Notes: generated by a model from the letters alone, not told the origin. 64,000 nt of DNA from CAZPBN01 sp964584935 (GCA_964584935.1 CAZPBN010000008.1:54019-118018), one strand, 5' to 3'; numbered from the stretch's first letter, positions 1 through 9,391 are shown. Numbers and translations are program-made.

Positions 1-1
1 C

Positions 2-574
2 ATTCCTATAAAATGTTCATACAATGAAGGAGTCAAGAATCCAAGTGAATTAGAACAAATCTGTTCTCATAACCTGTTTTCATCCATTGTCCTCGGAAAT
101 TCGACCTTAAGAAATAATGATTTATTCAGACAGGCAGTCACAAAAGGCTTGGAAGTGGAACTGCTTTTAAACAATGGCTGTACTTTTGCCTGCAACAATT
201 TCTGTTTCCCTTCTTCCCATTGTGAAGAAGACTTCATGAAAAGCTTAAAATCCCACCCTATCAATTTTTTGTATTCCAGACAGTCCATCATCCCCAGGGA
301 ATTTTTTACCTATTACATTGAAAACAAAAACATACGCCACTTCAAAATATCAAATAGACCGTGCACTTATAACTATTTATCCACCTGCTTGAAATCGTAT
401 ATTCAAAACATCGATTTTGAACTGATCAAAAGAGACATAAAATATTATCGACTCTGGGCGCGCCTGGTTCATTTCAATCGATTCCTTGGTTTTTTGGATT
501 TTGATAAAATCTGTGAATACAAGGATAATTTATGGGAACATCACAACAGTCATAACCTTAAAGCTATTCGATAA
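2..574 (+). CDS. U32-peptidase-like protein, C-terminal part (5' end outside window)
   Basis: The frame is open from the first bases, so the real start lies upstream and about 190 C-terminal residues are present. The stretch reading GNSTLRNNDLF, then VELLLNNGCTFACNNFC and a further Cys resembles the part of U32/PrtC-like proteins in which a Gly-Asn-x-x-x-Arg element precedes an Asn-x-Gly-Cys...Cys cluster. That cluster is metal- or structure-related in the family. The rest has no motif I recognise and is rich in Phe, Tyr and His. The family call is tentative because the diagnostic N-terminal half is missing. A TTG inside the frame at 149 could be misread as a start, but the reading frame has no stop upstream of it. 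Confidence 0.5.
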   Translation: MPIKCSYNEGVKNPSELEQICSHNLFSSIVLGNSTLRNNDLFRQAVTKGLEVELLLNNGCTFACNNFCFPSSHCEEDFMKSLKSHPINFLYSRQSIIPREFFTYYIENKNIRHFKISNRPCTYNYLSTCLKSYIQNIDFELIKRDIKYYRLWARLVHFNRFLGFLDFDKICEYKDNLWEHHNSHNLKAIR

Positions 575-639
575 AGTTATGATTTGTATATCCGAATTAT
601 AAACCTTATCAACCATGAAGGTTTAAATCGATAATTATT

Positions 640-912
640 CTAAATTTTTCCAAAAAGCATTAAAATTCCAATAAATATAAATAGAATCCCTCCACTGTAT
701 TTAATAATCTCTGGACTTATATATTTGCTGAGCAAAGAACCAATAATAACAGATATGGCCGTCACAAGGATATAGGCAGTTACAGAGCCAAACCATACGC
801 TTAAGGGTTTCCCTGTTTTTGCGGTCATCCCAATGGCAACGAACTGGGTTTTATCAGCCAATTCAGCCAAAAATATAGCTCCAAACGTTGTGACAAATAC
901 CTTGAAATCCAT
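640..912 (-). CDS. Half-size UPF0016/GDT1 family cation transporter
   Basis: About 90 residues with three hydrophobic segments. The first carries AELADKTQ, the E-x-x-D-(K/R)-(T/S) signature of the UPF0016 family (TMEM165/Gdt1/MneA), which moves Mn2+ or Ca2+ across membranes. Usual family members hold two such repeats in about 200 residues, so this is a single-repeat form that would have to dimerise. The start chosen is the ATG at 912, preceded by AAGGAG; an upstream ATG at 939 would add nine charged residues without a ribosome binding site. No second half-gene is adjacent within the window. Confidence 0.8.
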   Translation of the reverse strand: MDFKVFVTTFGAIFLAELADKTQFVAIGMTAKTGKPLSVWFGSVTAYILVTAISVIIGSLLSKYISPEIIKYSGGILFIFIGILMLFGKI

Positions 913-950
913 TATCTTTCTCCTTTTCCAGAAAACCAATTTTTCATTAT

Positions 951-1580
951 CTAAAATCTGATAAAAGCACTCAAATAAGCGTTAAAGCTTCTTATATTGT
1001 CAGGTTCAGCGAAAAGAAATACGTAACGAATATCCGTACTGATTCCAAAACCGGGATTGATAAAATACTGAATTCCGGCTCCTGCTTGAACTAAGGGATC
1101 TATAGTGTTTTCGGGCACCAGGATATCTATTTTATATCCGTATTCCGAAATATAAGTTCTATCTTTAGCCAATAATTTATCGAATCCGCCTCCTAAATAA
1201 AGATAAGGTCTAAATTTTTCTTTTGACAAACTGTAATGCAGATTCAGAGTCAATGAAACATGATTCGAAGTATCAATATCAACAGTGTCCTGATCAGAAG
1301 GATCTTCCAGGGTTATCTCTGATTTAAAAAAATAACTGGCATCCAAGTTAATTCCGAATCTTTCGGAAAAAAAATAAGCAAAATTTGTTCCCAAGCAGGC
1401 AGAAATATGGGTAGGAGTGACAGGAAAATCATTCTTTCCTAAAACATAATCATCCTCTGATCCATATTCCAAAACACAGCTCATTCCTCCGTAAATGGAT
1501 AATTGTATATTTTTTCCTTTCCCAAAACTGACTCCAGAACAAATAAAGACAATCCAAAAAAAGAGTAATGCTTTCTTCAC
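951..1580 (-). CDS. Outer-membrane beta-barrel protein
   Basis: 209 residues. An N-terminal signal peptide (charged MKK, hydrophobic core, cleavage near GVSFG-KG) is followed by alternating aromatic/hydrophobic strands with short turns. The chain ends in ...YLSAFIRF, and a C-terminal aromatic residue is the typical BAM recognition signal. The motifs YGGMSC and LYLGGGFDK are like those of OmpA/opacity-type 8-strand barrels. Function unknown; probably a small structural porin-like protein. It lies 38 bp from the UPF0016 gene on the same strand. Confidence 0.75.
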   Translation of the reverse strand: MKKALLFFWIVFICSGVSFGKGKNIQLSIYGGMSCVLEYGSEDDYVLGKNDFPVTPTHISACLGTNFAYFFSERFGINLDASYFFKSEITLEDPSDQDTVDIDTSNHVSLTLNLHYSLSKEKFRPYLYLGGGFDKLLAKDRTYISEYGYKIDILVPENTIDPLVQAGAGIQYFINPGFGISTDIRYVFLFAEPDNIRSFNAYLSAFIRF

Positions 1581-1907
1581 AGCCAGCTCCTTTCTCCCTT
1601 TTTCATCCTCATAATGATATCATCTTACTAACTTGATATAAATAGAAGATTTATTCACTATCTTTATTTTAAAATCCACATACAAGCTTTGTTCCACTTT
1701 CTTATTAATGAATCGAACCTCTTTTCCATCAGCCTCAATCTTATTGGCCTTTGTGTCTAGTGGATATCATCGGTTTTGGAGGGAGCTGGATTGCTGTGGG
1801 AATCATCATATTTTTACTCTGGCTGATGCTCAATATCAAATAGATATTTTTTTGCTTGGCAGAAAACCGGAAATTTTTGCATGGCGTTGACAGGAAATTA
1901 AACGGAT
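1581..1907. other. Intergenic region, no supported gene
   Basis: This is the divergent gap between the beta-barrel gene (minus) and the DPP-IV-like gene (plus). A short plus-strand frame around 1757-1840 would encode a hydrophobic peptide of under 30 residues, but it has no ATG or ribosome binding site. Nothing else is recognised apart from a weak GG/GT-type element near 1685-1700 on the minus strand. Confidence 0.5.
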
Positions 1908-1936
1908 TTGACCATTTTTCTGGACTGTGATATAAG
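1908..1936 (+). promoter_or_regulatory. Sigma-70 type promoter of the DPP-IV-like peptidase gene
   Basis: TTGACC (1908-1913), a 17-bp spacer and TATAAG (1931-1936) closely match the -35/-10 consensus. Transcription would begin near 1943, leaving a leader of about 40 nt with a GAGGAGGA ribosome binding site before the ATG at 1983. Confidence 0.65.
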
Positions 1937-1982
1937 CTAAAATCGATTGCCATAATAAAAAGTATGGAAAGAGGAGGATAAT

Positions 1983-4181
1983 ATGAAATCTCTTCAACGA
2001 ACATTTTTTATCTCATTTCTCATACTGATATTTATATTTTCCCTAAGCTCTTTGACTCATGCCCAATTAAGAGGGAAAGCTCTTTATGAAAAATTAATAA
2101 AAGACAAGGAATTAATTAAGTTTGACGGTTTATCAAGGATAAAATGGACTCCTGATGGAAAATCCTATTATATATTCGAAGAAGACACTTTTAATAAAAT
2201 TGATATACTCAGTGGCGAAAAAACATCTCTTTTTAAAGACGAGGAAATTATCCAAGCCTATAATCGAATAACCGGAAAAAGTGAAGAAAAACTGCCCTTT
2301 AAAGAGTTTCATTTTCTGGATGATGGCAAAAAAATCCAGTTTAAAGTTCAAAATAAAGCATTCATCTTTACTTTTAAAACAGGAAACATCATTTTTTATA
2401 CTCCTGAAAAAGAAATCATAGGAGTCAGGGGAAGAACATATTCGGAAGTTTTTTCTCCTGATTATAAGCACCGGGCATTCACCAGAGACTATAATCTGTA
2501 TGTCAAAGACCTGGAAGATCGCGAAAAATCACTGACAACCGATGGTCATAAAGACCTGAGAAATGGATTCCCCGACTGGGTTTATCCTGAAGAACTCAGC
2601 CAATATGATGCTTTCTGGTGGTCTCCGGATTCAAAAAAAATCGCCTTCATGCAGTTTGACGAAAGTCCGGTGACCAAATATCCCATTGTGCATGATATCA
2701 ATCCAGCTCCTGAGCTCGAGATGCAGAGCTATCCCAAAGCTGGAGCCAACAATCCCATAGTAAGCCTTTTCATCGCTGACATAAAATCAGGCAAAACAAC
2801 CAGAATCAAAACAGGAATGGAAACAAATGTTTATTTTTTGAGAGGAAAGTGGACTCCAGACAGTGAAGAATTCACTTTCCAGAAGCTCAATAGACTACAA
2901 AATATCATTGAATTGTACGCAGCCAATCCTGAAACCGGCGAGGTGAGATCTATCCTGAAAGACGAAGACCAATGCTATATTGAAGCTGATTTTGATCTCA
3001 CCTTCCTCAAAGACAGCAAACATTTTTTGTGGACTTCAGAAAGGAGCGGCTGGAACCAAATCTATCTCTATGACCTTGAGGGAAATTTGATTAAACAATT
3101 GACCGATGAAGAAATTCCGGTAGGAAACATTCTGGCTGTGGATGAAGAAAACAACTGGGTTTATTTCTCCGGCCAGGAAAACAGGGGTATGGAATATCAC
3201 ACATACCGGATAAAGCTTGACGGATCGGGTTGGACGAGGCTCACTCAAAGTCCAGGATCCCATCGGGTTGACTTTTCTCCCGGAGCCCAATTTTATGTTG
3301 ATTCCCATAGCTCATTCCAATCACCGCAAAGAGTGACTCTTCATAAATCAGATGGAACCTTCATAAGAGAGCTGGGGAAAACGACAATATCCCAGGAATT
3401 CAAGGATTTGAAATTAATCGAACCAGAACATTTTACTTTTAAATCCGCAGACGGGAAATACGACCTTGATGGAATTCTGTACAAACCGGCTCATTTTGAT
3501 AAAAATGAACAATACCCGCTCATCATGTCTGTTTATGGAGGACCCGGAGCGAAAAGAATATACAACCGATTCAATTTAAACAGCAGAAGTCAAGCGTTAG
3601 CCCAATTGGGATTTATTGTCGCTTCCATTGATCATAGGGGAGTCTCAGGAAGAGGGAAGGCTTTCCAAAATCTTATGTATATGAATCTGGGGCAGATAGA
3701 ACTGGCTGACCATGTGGCTGCCGTCAAACATATATCCACAAGATCTTATGTTGACGGAAACCGGGTGGGAATATTCGGGCACTCTTACGGCGGATATCTC
3801 ACCTGTATTGCACTGCTTAAAGCGGCGGATGTTTTTCATGTGGGAGTCGCAGGGGCTCCGGTCACATCCTGGAGAAATTACGATACTATTTATACGGAAA
3901 GATACATGCGAAGACCACAGGATAATCCGGAAGGCTATGAAAAAGGCTCCTGTATGAATTATGCCGAAAATCTCAAAGGGCATCTGTTTATCCATCACGG
4001 CACCGTGGATAACAATGTTCATCCAGGAAATGCCATCCAGCTTCTCTATGTTTTGCTCAAACACAATAAAAAGTTTGACTTTATGTTCTACCCGGAGCAA
4101 AGACATGGCATTCGCTTTAAACAATATAGTGAAGGCCGGGTAGAATATTTCATTGAACATTTGAACCCCGAAATAAAATAA
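1983..4181 (+). CDS. Dipeptidyl-peptidase IV-type S9 serine peptidase, secreted
   Basis: 732 residues with a signal peptide (about 1-28). Next comes a beta-propeller domain of the DPP-IV type with repeated W-S/T-P-D-G/S-K blades, then an alpha/beta-hydrolase catalytic domain from about residue 490. The triad is visible: Ser601 in GHSYGG, Asp676 in TVDNNVH and His708 in QRHG. D198-W-V-Y-P-E203-E204 matches the double-Glu motif by which DPP-IV holds the free N-terminus of substrates, so this is an exopeptidase removing dipeptides rather than a prolyl endopeptidase. The expected location is periplasm or outside the cell. A ribosome binding site GAGGAGG and its own promoter precede it, and it converges with the 5'-nucleotidase gene 7 bp beyond its stop. 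Confidence 0.93.
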   Translation: MKSLQRTFFISFLILIFIFSLSSLTHAQLRGKALYEKLIKDKELIKFDGLSRIKWTPDGKSYYIFEEDTFNKIDILSGEKTSLFKDEEIIQAYNRITGKSEEKLPFKEFHFLDDGKKIQFKVQNKAFIFTFKTGNIIFYTPEKEIIGVRGRTYSEVFSPDYKHRAFTRDYNLYVKDLEDREKSLTTDGHKDLRNGFPDWVYPEELSQYDAFWWSPDSKKIAFMQFDESPVTKYPIVHDINPAPELEMQSYPKAGANNPIVSLFIADIKSGKTTRIKTGMETNVYFLRGKWTPDSEEFTFQKLNRLQNIIELYAANPETGEVRSILKDEDQCYIEADFDLTFLKDSKHFLWTSERSGWNQIYLYDLEGNLIKQLTDEEIPVGNILAVDEENNWVYFSGQENRGMEYHTYRIKLDGSGWTRLTQSPGSHRVDFSPGAQFYVDSHSSFQSPQRVTLHKSDGTFIRELGKTTISQEFKDLKLIEPEHFTFKSADGKYDLDGILYKPAHFDKNEQYPLIMSVYGGPGAKRIYNRFNLNSRSQALAQLGFIVASIDHRGVSGRGKAFQNLMYMNLGQIELADHVAAVKHISTRSYVDGNRVGIFGHSYGGYLTCIALLKAADVFHVGVAGAPVTSWRNYDTIYTERYMRRPQDNPEGYEKGSCMNYAENLKGHLFIHHGTVDNNVHPGNAIQLLYVLLKHNKKFDFMFYPEQRHGIRFKQYSEGRVEYFIEHLNPEIK

Positions 4182-4188
4182 CTCTGAA

Positions 4189-5724
4189 TTAAAGAAACGA
4201 ACGGATTATTATTTTCTTTATTCTGCCTTCGATTTTGTAATCAAGAATTTTGTTCTCTTCAAGCCATTCCATAAGAGCTCTATTCAAAGGACAATGAGTG
4301 TCTTTTATCTTTTTAAGAGGAAAACCGAAATATTTATCCTCTGCGTGACCAGCTAAATAGTTATTGCTGGCCGCGGAATAGACTTTTTCGGGCAAAAGGA
4401 CTTCTCCTTCTTTTACAAGAACTTCTCCATTGACTTCTATATATTTGATCCGATCCCCGTATGGTTTCTTGTTTTTTGGATAATATCGATATTTCAACCC
4501 TGAAATCTGAAGTCTATCCCAGCCCCGTTCAATATCAAACTCCAGCAAATCTTTTATCTGCTGTCCGGTCAATTCAAACAAGACTATCATATTGTGAAAA
4601 GGAGAGACATTGAAAACATCTGATTTTTTTATGGGGCCGACTCTTATAATGGATCTTATTCCCCCTGAGTTGTGGAGTCCTATCTGGGCTCCTGTTTTCC
4701 AGCGCATCACATCCGTTATCCAGTTTCCCAATTCACTTTCCACTGAATTTCCTAATCCCCTCAAGGTGGATTTGGCTTCACCTATAACTTTCTCGTATTC
4801 CAGGCCAATTTTTTCATCGACCTCTTTGACCAGGCGGCTCACCTGAGGATGTGGTTTCATATCCACATCAGCCCATAACCAAATCAATTTCTCTTCATGA
4901 CTGATGATTTTATCGTTCTTCACATCGACTTTGAGATATCCCAGTGTTCTTTGATGCCCAAAAGTGGACTGAACGAGGACTCCGTTTATATTATCGAACT
5001 TCCCGTCTTCAGATGCCACTAACACAATATCAATTCCCGGAACTTTTTTGGCAATTTTGATTCCCTTTTCATACCAGCCATGAAGCACCACAATGATTAA
5101 ATCTGTCTTTTTATCAATATCCGGAACATATGAGTTGAGGGTGGGAATCACAGGCAAGACATCCAGACCGATGATCTTTTCTTTCTGAACTTCAAGAAGA
5201 AAATGTTCCTCCATCATTGCAATAATTCCAACTTTCAAGCCTCCAATAGGAAATATGGCATAAGGATTGACAGGGAAGAGTTTTTTGTCTTTTTTGTAGA
5301 TGATGTTGGCAAGGAGAGTAGGAAATTCAGCAATGTTCGCAAGTCCTAATGCGTTTTCCTGGCCTCTGTCAAAATCGTGATTTCCAAGGCACCACACATC
5401 ATAAGCCATTCTATTCAAAAACTCGATCATGGCTCCACCAATAACCCCTTTGTACCTTATCTCTGTCGCCTGAGTTCCGGTCATAACATCTCCTTTGTCA
5501 ATAACCAGAACATTTTCCTCTGTTTTTCTTATAGAGTTCAGATAATGACTGGTTGCCTGCATTCCTCCAACCAGTCTTTCTTTCTCATCTATCTTGATTT
5601 TAAATGATTTGTAATTGCCATGGGTATCGTTAGAATGAACAATACAAATGGACTCAGCCCCTGCATTAACAAATAGATTAAAAAAAAGTATAAAAAAAAG
5701 GTATCGGCGAAAAATCAATATCAT
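4189..5724 (-). CDS. 5'-nucleotidase/2',3'-cyclic phosphodiesterase family (UshA-like), secreted
   Basis: 511 residues with a signal peptide (about 1-23, cleavage near NAGAE). The metallophosphatase domain shows HSNDTHGN (Asp33, His35), KGDVMTG (Asp79), GNHDFDRG (Asn115-His116) and later STFGHQ, which together give the dinuclear metal site. The C-terminal 5'-nucleotidase domain begins near residue 320, with HNSGGIRS and the aromatic substrate-stacking region. It dephosphorylates nucleotides or UDP-sugars in the periplasm so that the nucleoside can be taken up. Length is normal for the UshA/YfkN family. Exact substrate not decided by sequence. Confidence 0.92.
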   Translation of the reverse strand: MILIFRRYLFFILFFNLFVNAGAESICIVHSNDTHGNYKSFKIKIDEKERLVGGMQATSHYLNSIRKTEENVLVIDKGDVMTGTQATEIRYKGVIGGAMIEFLNRMAYDVWCLGNHDFDRGQENALGLANIAEFPTLLANIIYKKDKKLFPVNPYAIFPIGGLKVGIIAMMEEHFLLEVQKEKIIGLDVLPVIPTLNSYVPDIDKKTDLIIVVLHGWYEKGIKIAKKVPGIDIVLVASEDGKFDNINGVLVQSTFGHQRTLGYLKVDVKNDKIISHEEKLIWLWADVDMKPHPQVSRLVKEVDEKIGLEYEKVIGEAKSTLRGLGNSVESELGNWITDVMRWKTGAQIGLHNSGGIRSIIRVGPIKKSDVFNVSPFHNMIVLFELTGQQIKDLLEFDIERGWDRLQISGLKYRYYPKNKKPYGDRIKYIEVNGEVLVKEGEVLLPEKVYSAASNNYLAGHAEDKYFGFPLKKIKDTHCPLNRALMEWLEENKILDYKIEGRIKKIIIRSFL

Positions 5725-5746
5725 CTTGTTGTTTTCCTATTCTTTC

Positions 5747-6202
5747 CTAGTCTTCACCTTTTTCATAACCCAAGGAAGTGTAATAGATGGCTCGGTCAAA
5801 AAAATACAGAACTCTATTATTGAGTTCCAGAGCTTGGTACAGATCCAAAGCTGTATCCAAAAATCCTTCACTTCGCACTTTATACCAGAGATGTCGTCTT
5901 GTGATAATCAACGCCTGTATCACTTCAGAAAGTGAAAAACCTTCCTTTCGGCGTTGGACTCCCAGAGTCATATAATGTTCCGCGATTTCTTCTTTTGCCG
6001 TTTCAAAAGATATCCATTTTCCTAATTGGCTATAGACATTGAACGCACGACTGTAAATTTCATCTTCATCATATGTATGAAAGGTGGGTGTGCACCCATG
6101 TGACCGTAGTTCTATTAGACAATTCCTTGTTAACTCATCGGCATTCTGCTCAATGAGTTCCACAAGTTTTAGGGAAACATGAGTTGCCATTCCCTTTTTC
6201 AT
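5747..6202 (-). CDS. Stand-alone RsbRD N-terminal-like sensory domain protein
   Basis: 152 residues from the ATG at 6202, which follows AGAAGGAGA; longer readings upstream lack a ribosome binding site. It is all-helical by eye. The core G-x-x-R-x-x-x-G-F-S-L-S-E-V-x-x-A-L-x-x-x-R-R-x-L-W resembles the N-terminal domain of RsbR-type stressosome proteins and of some histidine kinases (RsbRD_N). Those proteins carry an output domain (STAS or kinase) after it; here the chain stops. It may act as a separate sensor or adaptor. It has a strong promoter of its own and lies 22 bp upstream of the 5'-nucleotidase start, so the two may be co-transcribed. Confidence 0.6.
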   Translation of the reverse strand: MKKGMATHVSLKLVELIEQNADELTRNCLIELRSHGCTPTFHTYDEDEIYSRAFNVYSQLGKWISFETAKEEIAEHYMTLGVQRRKEGFSLSEVIQALIITRRHLWYKVRSEGFLDTALDLYQALELNNRVLYFFDRAIYYTSLGYEKGED

Positions 6203-6224
6203 TTCAATTTCTCCTTCTGGCATT

Positions 6225-6253
6225 TTTATACCATAGGAAAATGTTAAGGTCAA
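6225..6253 (-). promoter_or_regulatory. Sigma-70 type promoter of the RsbRD-N-like gene
   Basis: On the minus strand TTGACC, a 17-bp spacer and TATAAA lie just upstream of the AGAAGGAGA ribosome binding site. Spacing and the TTGACC box match the promoter before the DPP-IV-like gene. The short distance to the start at 6202 implies a leader of only about 15-20 nt. Confidence 0.65.
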
Positions 6254-6276
6254 AAAGTTTTGATTTAAAAGTAGAT

Positions 6277-6400
6277 CCCGTTTCCCAAACGGGCTGCATG
6301 GCATGATCCCCGCATCGAACCGTACATGTCATTGCTTGCCTTGTCCCTTTTTAGTAGTCTTAGTAGTAAATAAATTCCGTAGGCAGGGTCAGACCTACGG
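6277..6400. repeat. Two hairpins in the gap before tRNA-Arg
   Basis: CCCGTTT/AAACGGG (6277-6283 with 6287-6293, 3-nt loop) and CCGTAGG/CCTACGG (6377-6383 with 6394-6400) are perfect inverted repeats. No gene is seen in 6254-6522. The second has no T-run and may be a dispersed palindrome rather than a terminator. Confidence 0.5.
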
Positions 6401-6522
6401 TACTAACTCTAAACAAATAAGATAGCCCTTTGTTTTCCTGGAAATATGGACTTAATTGAGACATTGAACCTTCCAAAACGTCTTATTAAGAGTTTAAGCC
6501 TCTAAAAATAAAGGGGTTTATC

Positions 6523-6599
<77 letters not shown>

Positions 6600-6947
6600 A
6601 CTAGGTTGAATATGGCTATTTTTTCCTAGAATCTATTATTAGATTCTAGAATCGATTCACGATTACTATATCGCAATAAAAAATATTTTTCAATTCTATT
6701 AAAAAATGATATGGATGAACGATGATTAAACTGAGGAGCATGTTAGTTATAAACAACACTATTAGGCTCAGTGGTCTCACTTATATTTATAAAGATGTTA
6801 TCCATAAAGAATATTTTTATATTAGAACAATCTTTATGGCCCCTTGTTTTAAGAATTTTATTCTTAAAGTCAATTTTGGGGGGCAAAAATAAGCTTTAAG
6901 GAATCTCTAAGGAGATAGCAATAAAGCTTTCTCTAATTATATCAACA
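6600..6947. repeat. Hairpin-rich intergenic region between tRNA-Arg and the M1 peptidase gene
   Basis: Several inverted repeats lie in sequence. CCATAAAGA/TCTTTATGG (6802-6810 with 6831-6839). TTTAAGAA/TTCTTAAA near 6848-6868. A nested pair in which AAGCTTTA (6891-6898) pairs with TAAAGCTT (6922-6929) and encloses ATCTC/GAGAT (6903-6907 with 6912-6916). None is followed by a clear T-run. A 56-codon frame at 6722-6892 crosses these repeats but lacks a good ribosome binding site. Confidence 0.5.
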
Positions 6948-6973
6948 CATAAGTCAGCCAAGGCTGATTTATG
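6948..6973 (-). terminator. Stem-loop just after the M1 peptidase stop codon
   Basis: Twelve pairs with one G-T, closed by a two-base turn around TCAGCC-AA-GGCTGA, 13 bp beyond the stop codon at 6986 on the minus strand. There is no U-tract after it, so it may serve as an mRNA-end hairpin or a weak terminator. Confidence 0.45.
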
Positions 6974-6985
6974 ATTTACATGTTA

Positions 6986-9334
6986 CTACTTTTTCTTCTT
7001 CTCCTTTTTCATCTCTCGAACTTTCTGCATCAAGTTTTTTCCTTCGCGCCGTTCAAACTTCTTCACTTTAAAGTAATCCGGTTTTTCCTGAATAGTCCAT
7101 CTGTTATTGACTGTGTCCACATCTGCCGTTTCCAAATAGGGATCGAGAGTAATATTCTGGATCTCTTTTTTATAGGCAAATACTTTCTTTACGCTGTCGT
7201 TCCTACGGTGCCATATCTGAGCAGGAATTCTCACAATCTCTTCAGAACCATCTTTAAATTCAAATCTAAGAATGATGGGCATGACCATTCCACCTTTATT
7301 TGAAAAAGTAATCTCATAATAATTATATCCTGCATTGAGAATCTTTTTTTCTTCTTCAGTGAGAGATTCTAGGTATTTTTTATACTGTTTTTCATCTTGG
7401 GGAGTGACTTTAAGAGGATCATACTTATCATAAAAATCAGTTAAGGATTTATCTTTTTCCACGGCTGTTTTTTCTATTTTCTTTTTATTTCTGATATTGG
7501 TTATATATCTATCCCTTTCAAAATTTTCCTCTTTCTGTTCTAGCCTTTTTGCCAACTTCGGCTCTCCGGTATTTATTTTATACCATTTGACATTTTCCAG
7601 GGCGATATCCACATGGTCTGTGCCAAAAAACCAACCTTTCCAAAACCAATCCAGATCAATACCCGAAGCATCTTCCATCGTCCGAAAGAAATCCGCAGGA
7701 GTGGGATGTTTGAATTTCCATCTCAGGGCGTACTCTTTGAACGCATAGTCAAACAGTTCCCTTCCCATAATCGTCTCACGCAGAATATTCAATCCCGCAG
7801 ACGTTTTTGAATAAGCATTGCTTCCCAGATTGAGATCAATATCCGGCGCTGACATGATCGGGGACATATATTTTTTATCCCCTTTCATATATTCAATCAT
7901 AGTGTAAGCCGGACCACTTCTTTCTGAAAACTCCCGCTCCCATTCCTGCTCTGCCAGATATTCCACAAATGTATTCAAGCCTTCATCCATCCATGCCCAC
8001 TGACGTTCATCCGAATTGACTATCATAGGAAAGAAGTTGTGTCCGAATTCATGGATAACCACACCAATGAGGCTGTATTTCAACCGCTCGGAATAAGTCC
8101 CATCAGGCTCAGTCTTGCCTCCGTTGAAAGCAATCATGGGATACTCCATTCCGCCCCCTCTTCCTGCTAATATGGATATGGCTTTGGGATAGGGATAGTC
8201 AAAGGTGAATTTTGAATAGACTTTAATGGCGTGGGCTAGGGCTTTTGTCGAATACTTCTCCCACAGGGGATTTCCTTCCTTGGTGTAATAAGACATAGCC
8301 ATAACAGTCCGATCTCCAAATTTGACTGCCATGGCATCCCATATGAATTTCCTGGAGGTGGCAAAAGCAAAATCTCTTACCTTCTCGGCTTCAAAAATCC
8401 AGGTTTTCTTTTCATCCGACCGTTTTTTCTCATTCTTGACAGCCTCTTTTTCAGTGACAATCATAACCGTATGGTCTACGGCATTTTGTGCTTTTTTAAT
8501 CCGGGACTGCTGGGTCGAAGTTAAAACATCATCCAAATTTTTTAAAGTGCCCGTGGCTCCAATAATATGGTCTGCAGGAGCTGTGATACTCACTCTGTAG
8601 TTCCCAAAAGGGAGAGCGAACTCCCCACTCCCAATATATTGCTTATGCTGCCATCCTTCTGTTTCATTGTAAACAGCCATCCTCGGAAAAAACTGGGCAA
8701 TAGCAAAAACACTGTTTCCATCTTTTTCGTAATAATCAAATCCTGACCTGCCCCGGACTTTCGATTTATCATTTAAATTGTACCCCCACTTAATTTTAAA
8801 TGAATATTGTGAGTCAGGTTTCAAGACGTTAGGAAGATCCACCCTCATCATCGTATTCACTATCTTATAAGGCAAATCCTTGTCTTGGTCATCCTTGACA
8901 TACTCGATTTTAAATCCTCCATCAAAATCCATATGGAGTCTCTTGAGATACATGAAATACATCGGATCGGAAATTCTTCCTGAGCTTATTTTTCCTGCCA
9001 ATGAATCTTCAGCACGGATGTTTTGATCCAGTTGAAGCCATAAATAATAAAGAGGAACAGGAGAATTATTGAAATAGGTGACTGTTTCTGTCCCGTATAT
9101 ACGCTTTTCTTCTTCATCCAGTTCAATCGATATATCATAATCAGCTCTCTGCTGCCAGTACTCAGGCCCCGGCGCTCCGGATGCTGTCCTGTACTGATTG
9201 GGGGTCGGAAGTTCCTGATAAAGTTGACGGAATTGATTCTTCTGCTGATCTATATCATCTGATGATGCAGAAAGACCCATAATGGAGAAAGAAAACATAA
9301 TAATCAAACATAATAAACCACTTTTTTTAAACAT
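6986..9334 (-). CDS. M1 family metallopeptidase (aminopeptidase N-like), secreted
   Basis: 782 residues from the ATG at 9334, behind the strong site AAGGAGGT; an upstream in-frame ATG is ignored. A signal peptide (about 1-24) is followed by an N-terminal beta-saddle domain. The gluzincin domain has HEFGH at 428-432 and the third zinc ligand Glu451, exactly 18 residues after His432. The exopeptidase motif GxMEN appears as GGMEYP, a variant frequent in bacterial secreted M1-like proteins. A further C-terminal region rich in Lys/Glu ends in MKKEKKKK. It probably trims peptides in the periplasm or outside, alongside the DPP-IV-like enzyme. Precise substrate unknown. Confidence 0.9.
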   Translation of the reverse strand: MFKKSGLLCLIIMFSFSIMGLSASSDDIDQQKNQFRQLYQELPTPNQYRTASGAPGPEYWQQRADYDISIELDEEEKRIYGTETVTYFNNSPVPLYYLWLQLDQNIRAEDSLAGKISSGRISDPMYFMYLKRLHMDFDGGFKIEYVKDDQDKDLPYKIVNTMMRVDLPNVLKPDSQYSFKIKWGYNLNDKSKVRGRSGFDYYEKDGNSVFAIAQFFPRMAVYNETEGWQHKQYIGSGEFALPFGNYRVSITAPADHIIGATGTLKNLDDVLTSTQQSRIKKAQNAVDHTVMIVTEKEAVKNEKKRSDEKKTWIFEAEKVRDFAFATSRKFIWDAMAVKFGDRTVMAMSYYTKEGNPLWEKYSTKALAHAIKVYSKFTFDYPYPKAISILAGRGGGMEYPMIAFNGGKTEPDGTYSERLKYSLIGVVIHEFGHNFFPMIVNSDERQWAWMDEGLNTFVEYLAEQEWEREFSERSGPAYTMIEYMKGDKKYMSPIMSAPDIDLNLGSNAYSKTSAGLNILRETIMGRELFDYAFKEYALRWKFKHPTPADFFRTMEDASGIDLDWFWKGWFFGTDHVDIALENVKWYKINTGEPKLAKRLEQKEENFERDRYITNIRNKKKIEKTAVEKDKSLTDFYDKYDPLKVTPQDEKQYKKYLESLTEEEKKILNAGYNYYEITFSNKGGMVMPIILRFEFKDGSEEIVRIPAQIWHRRNDSVKKVFAYKKEIQNITLDPYLETADVDTVNNRWTIQEKPDYFKVKKFERREGKNLMQKVREMKKEKKKK

Positions 9335-9391
9335 TGATGACCTCCTTAAATATGTCAATTAAAATTATCTTTCAAATTTAATCAAAAGAAT

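Noticed and set aside
1708..1890. 60-codon plus-strand frame, and a hydrophobic frame around 1757-1840
   Set aside because: No ribosome binding site, composition unlike the neighbours, and the hydrophobic version has no start codon.
6722..6892. 56-codon frame MIKLRSMLVI... in the hairpin-rich gap
   Set aside because: Weak ribosome binding site, no recognisable domain, and it runs through several inverted repeats.
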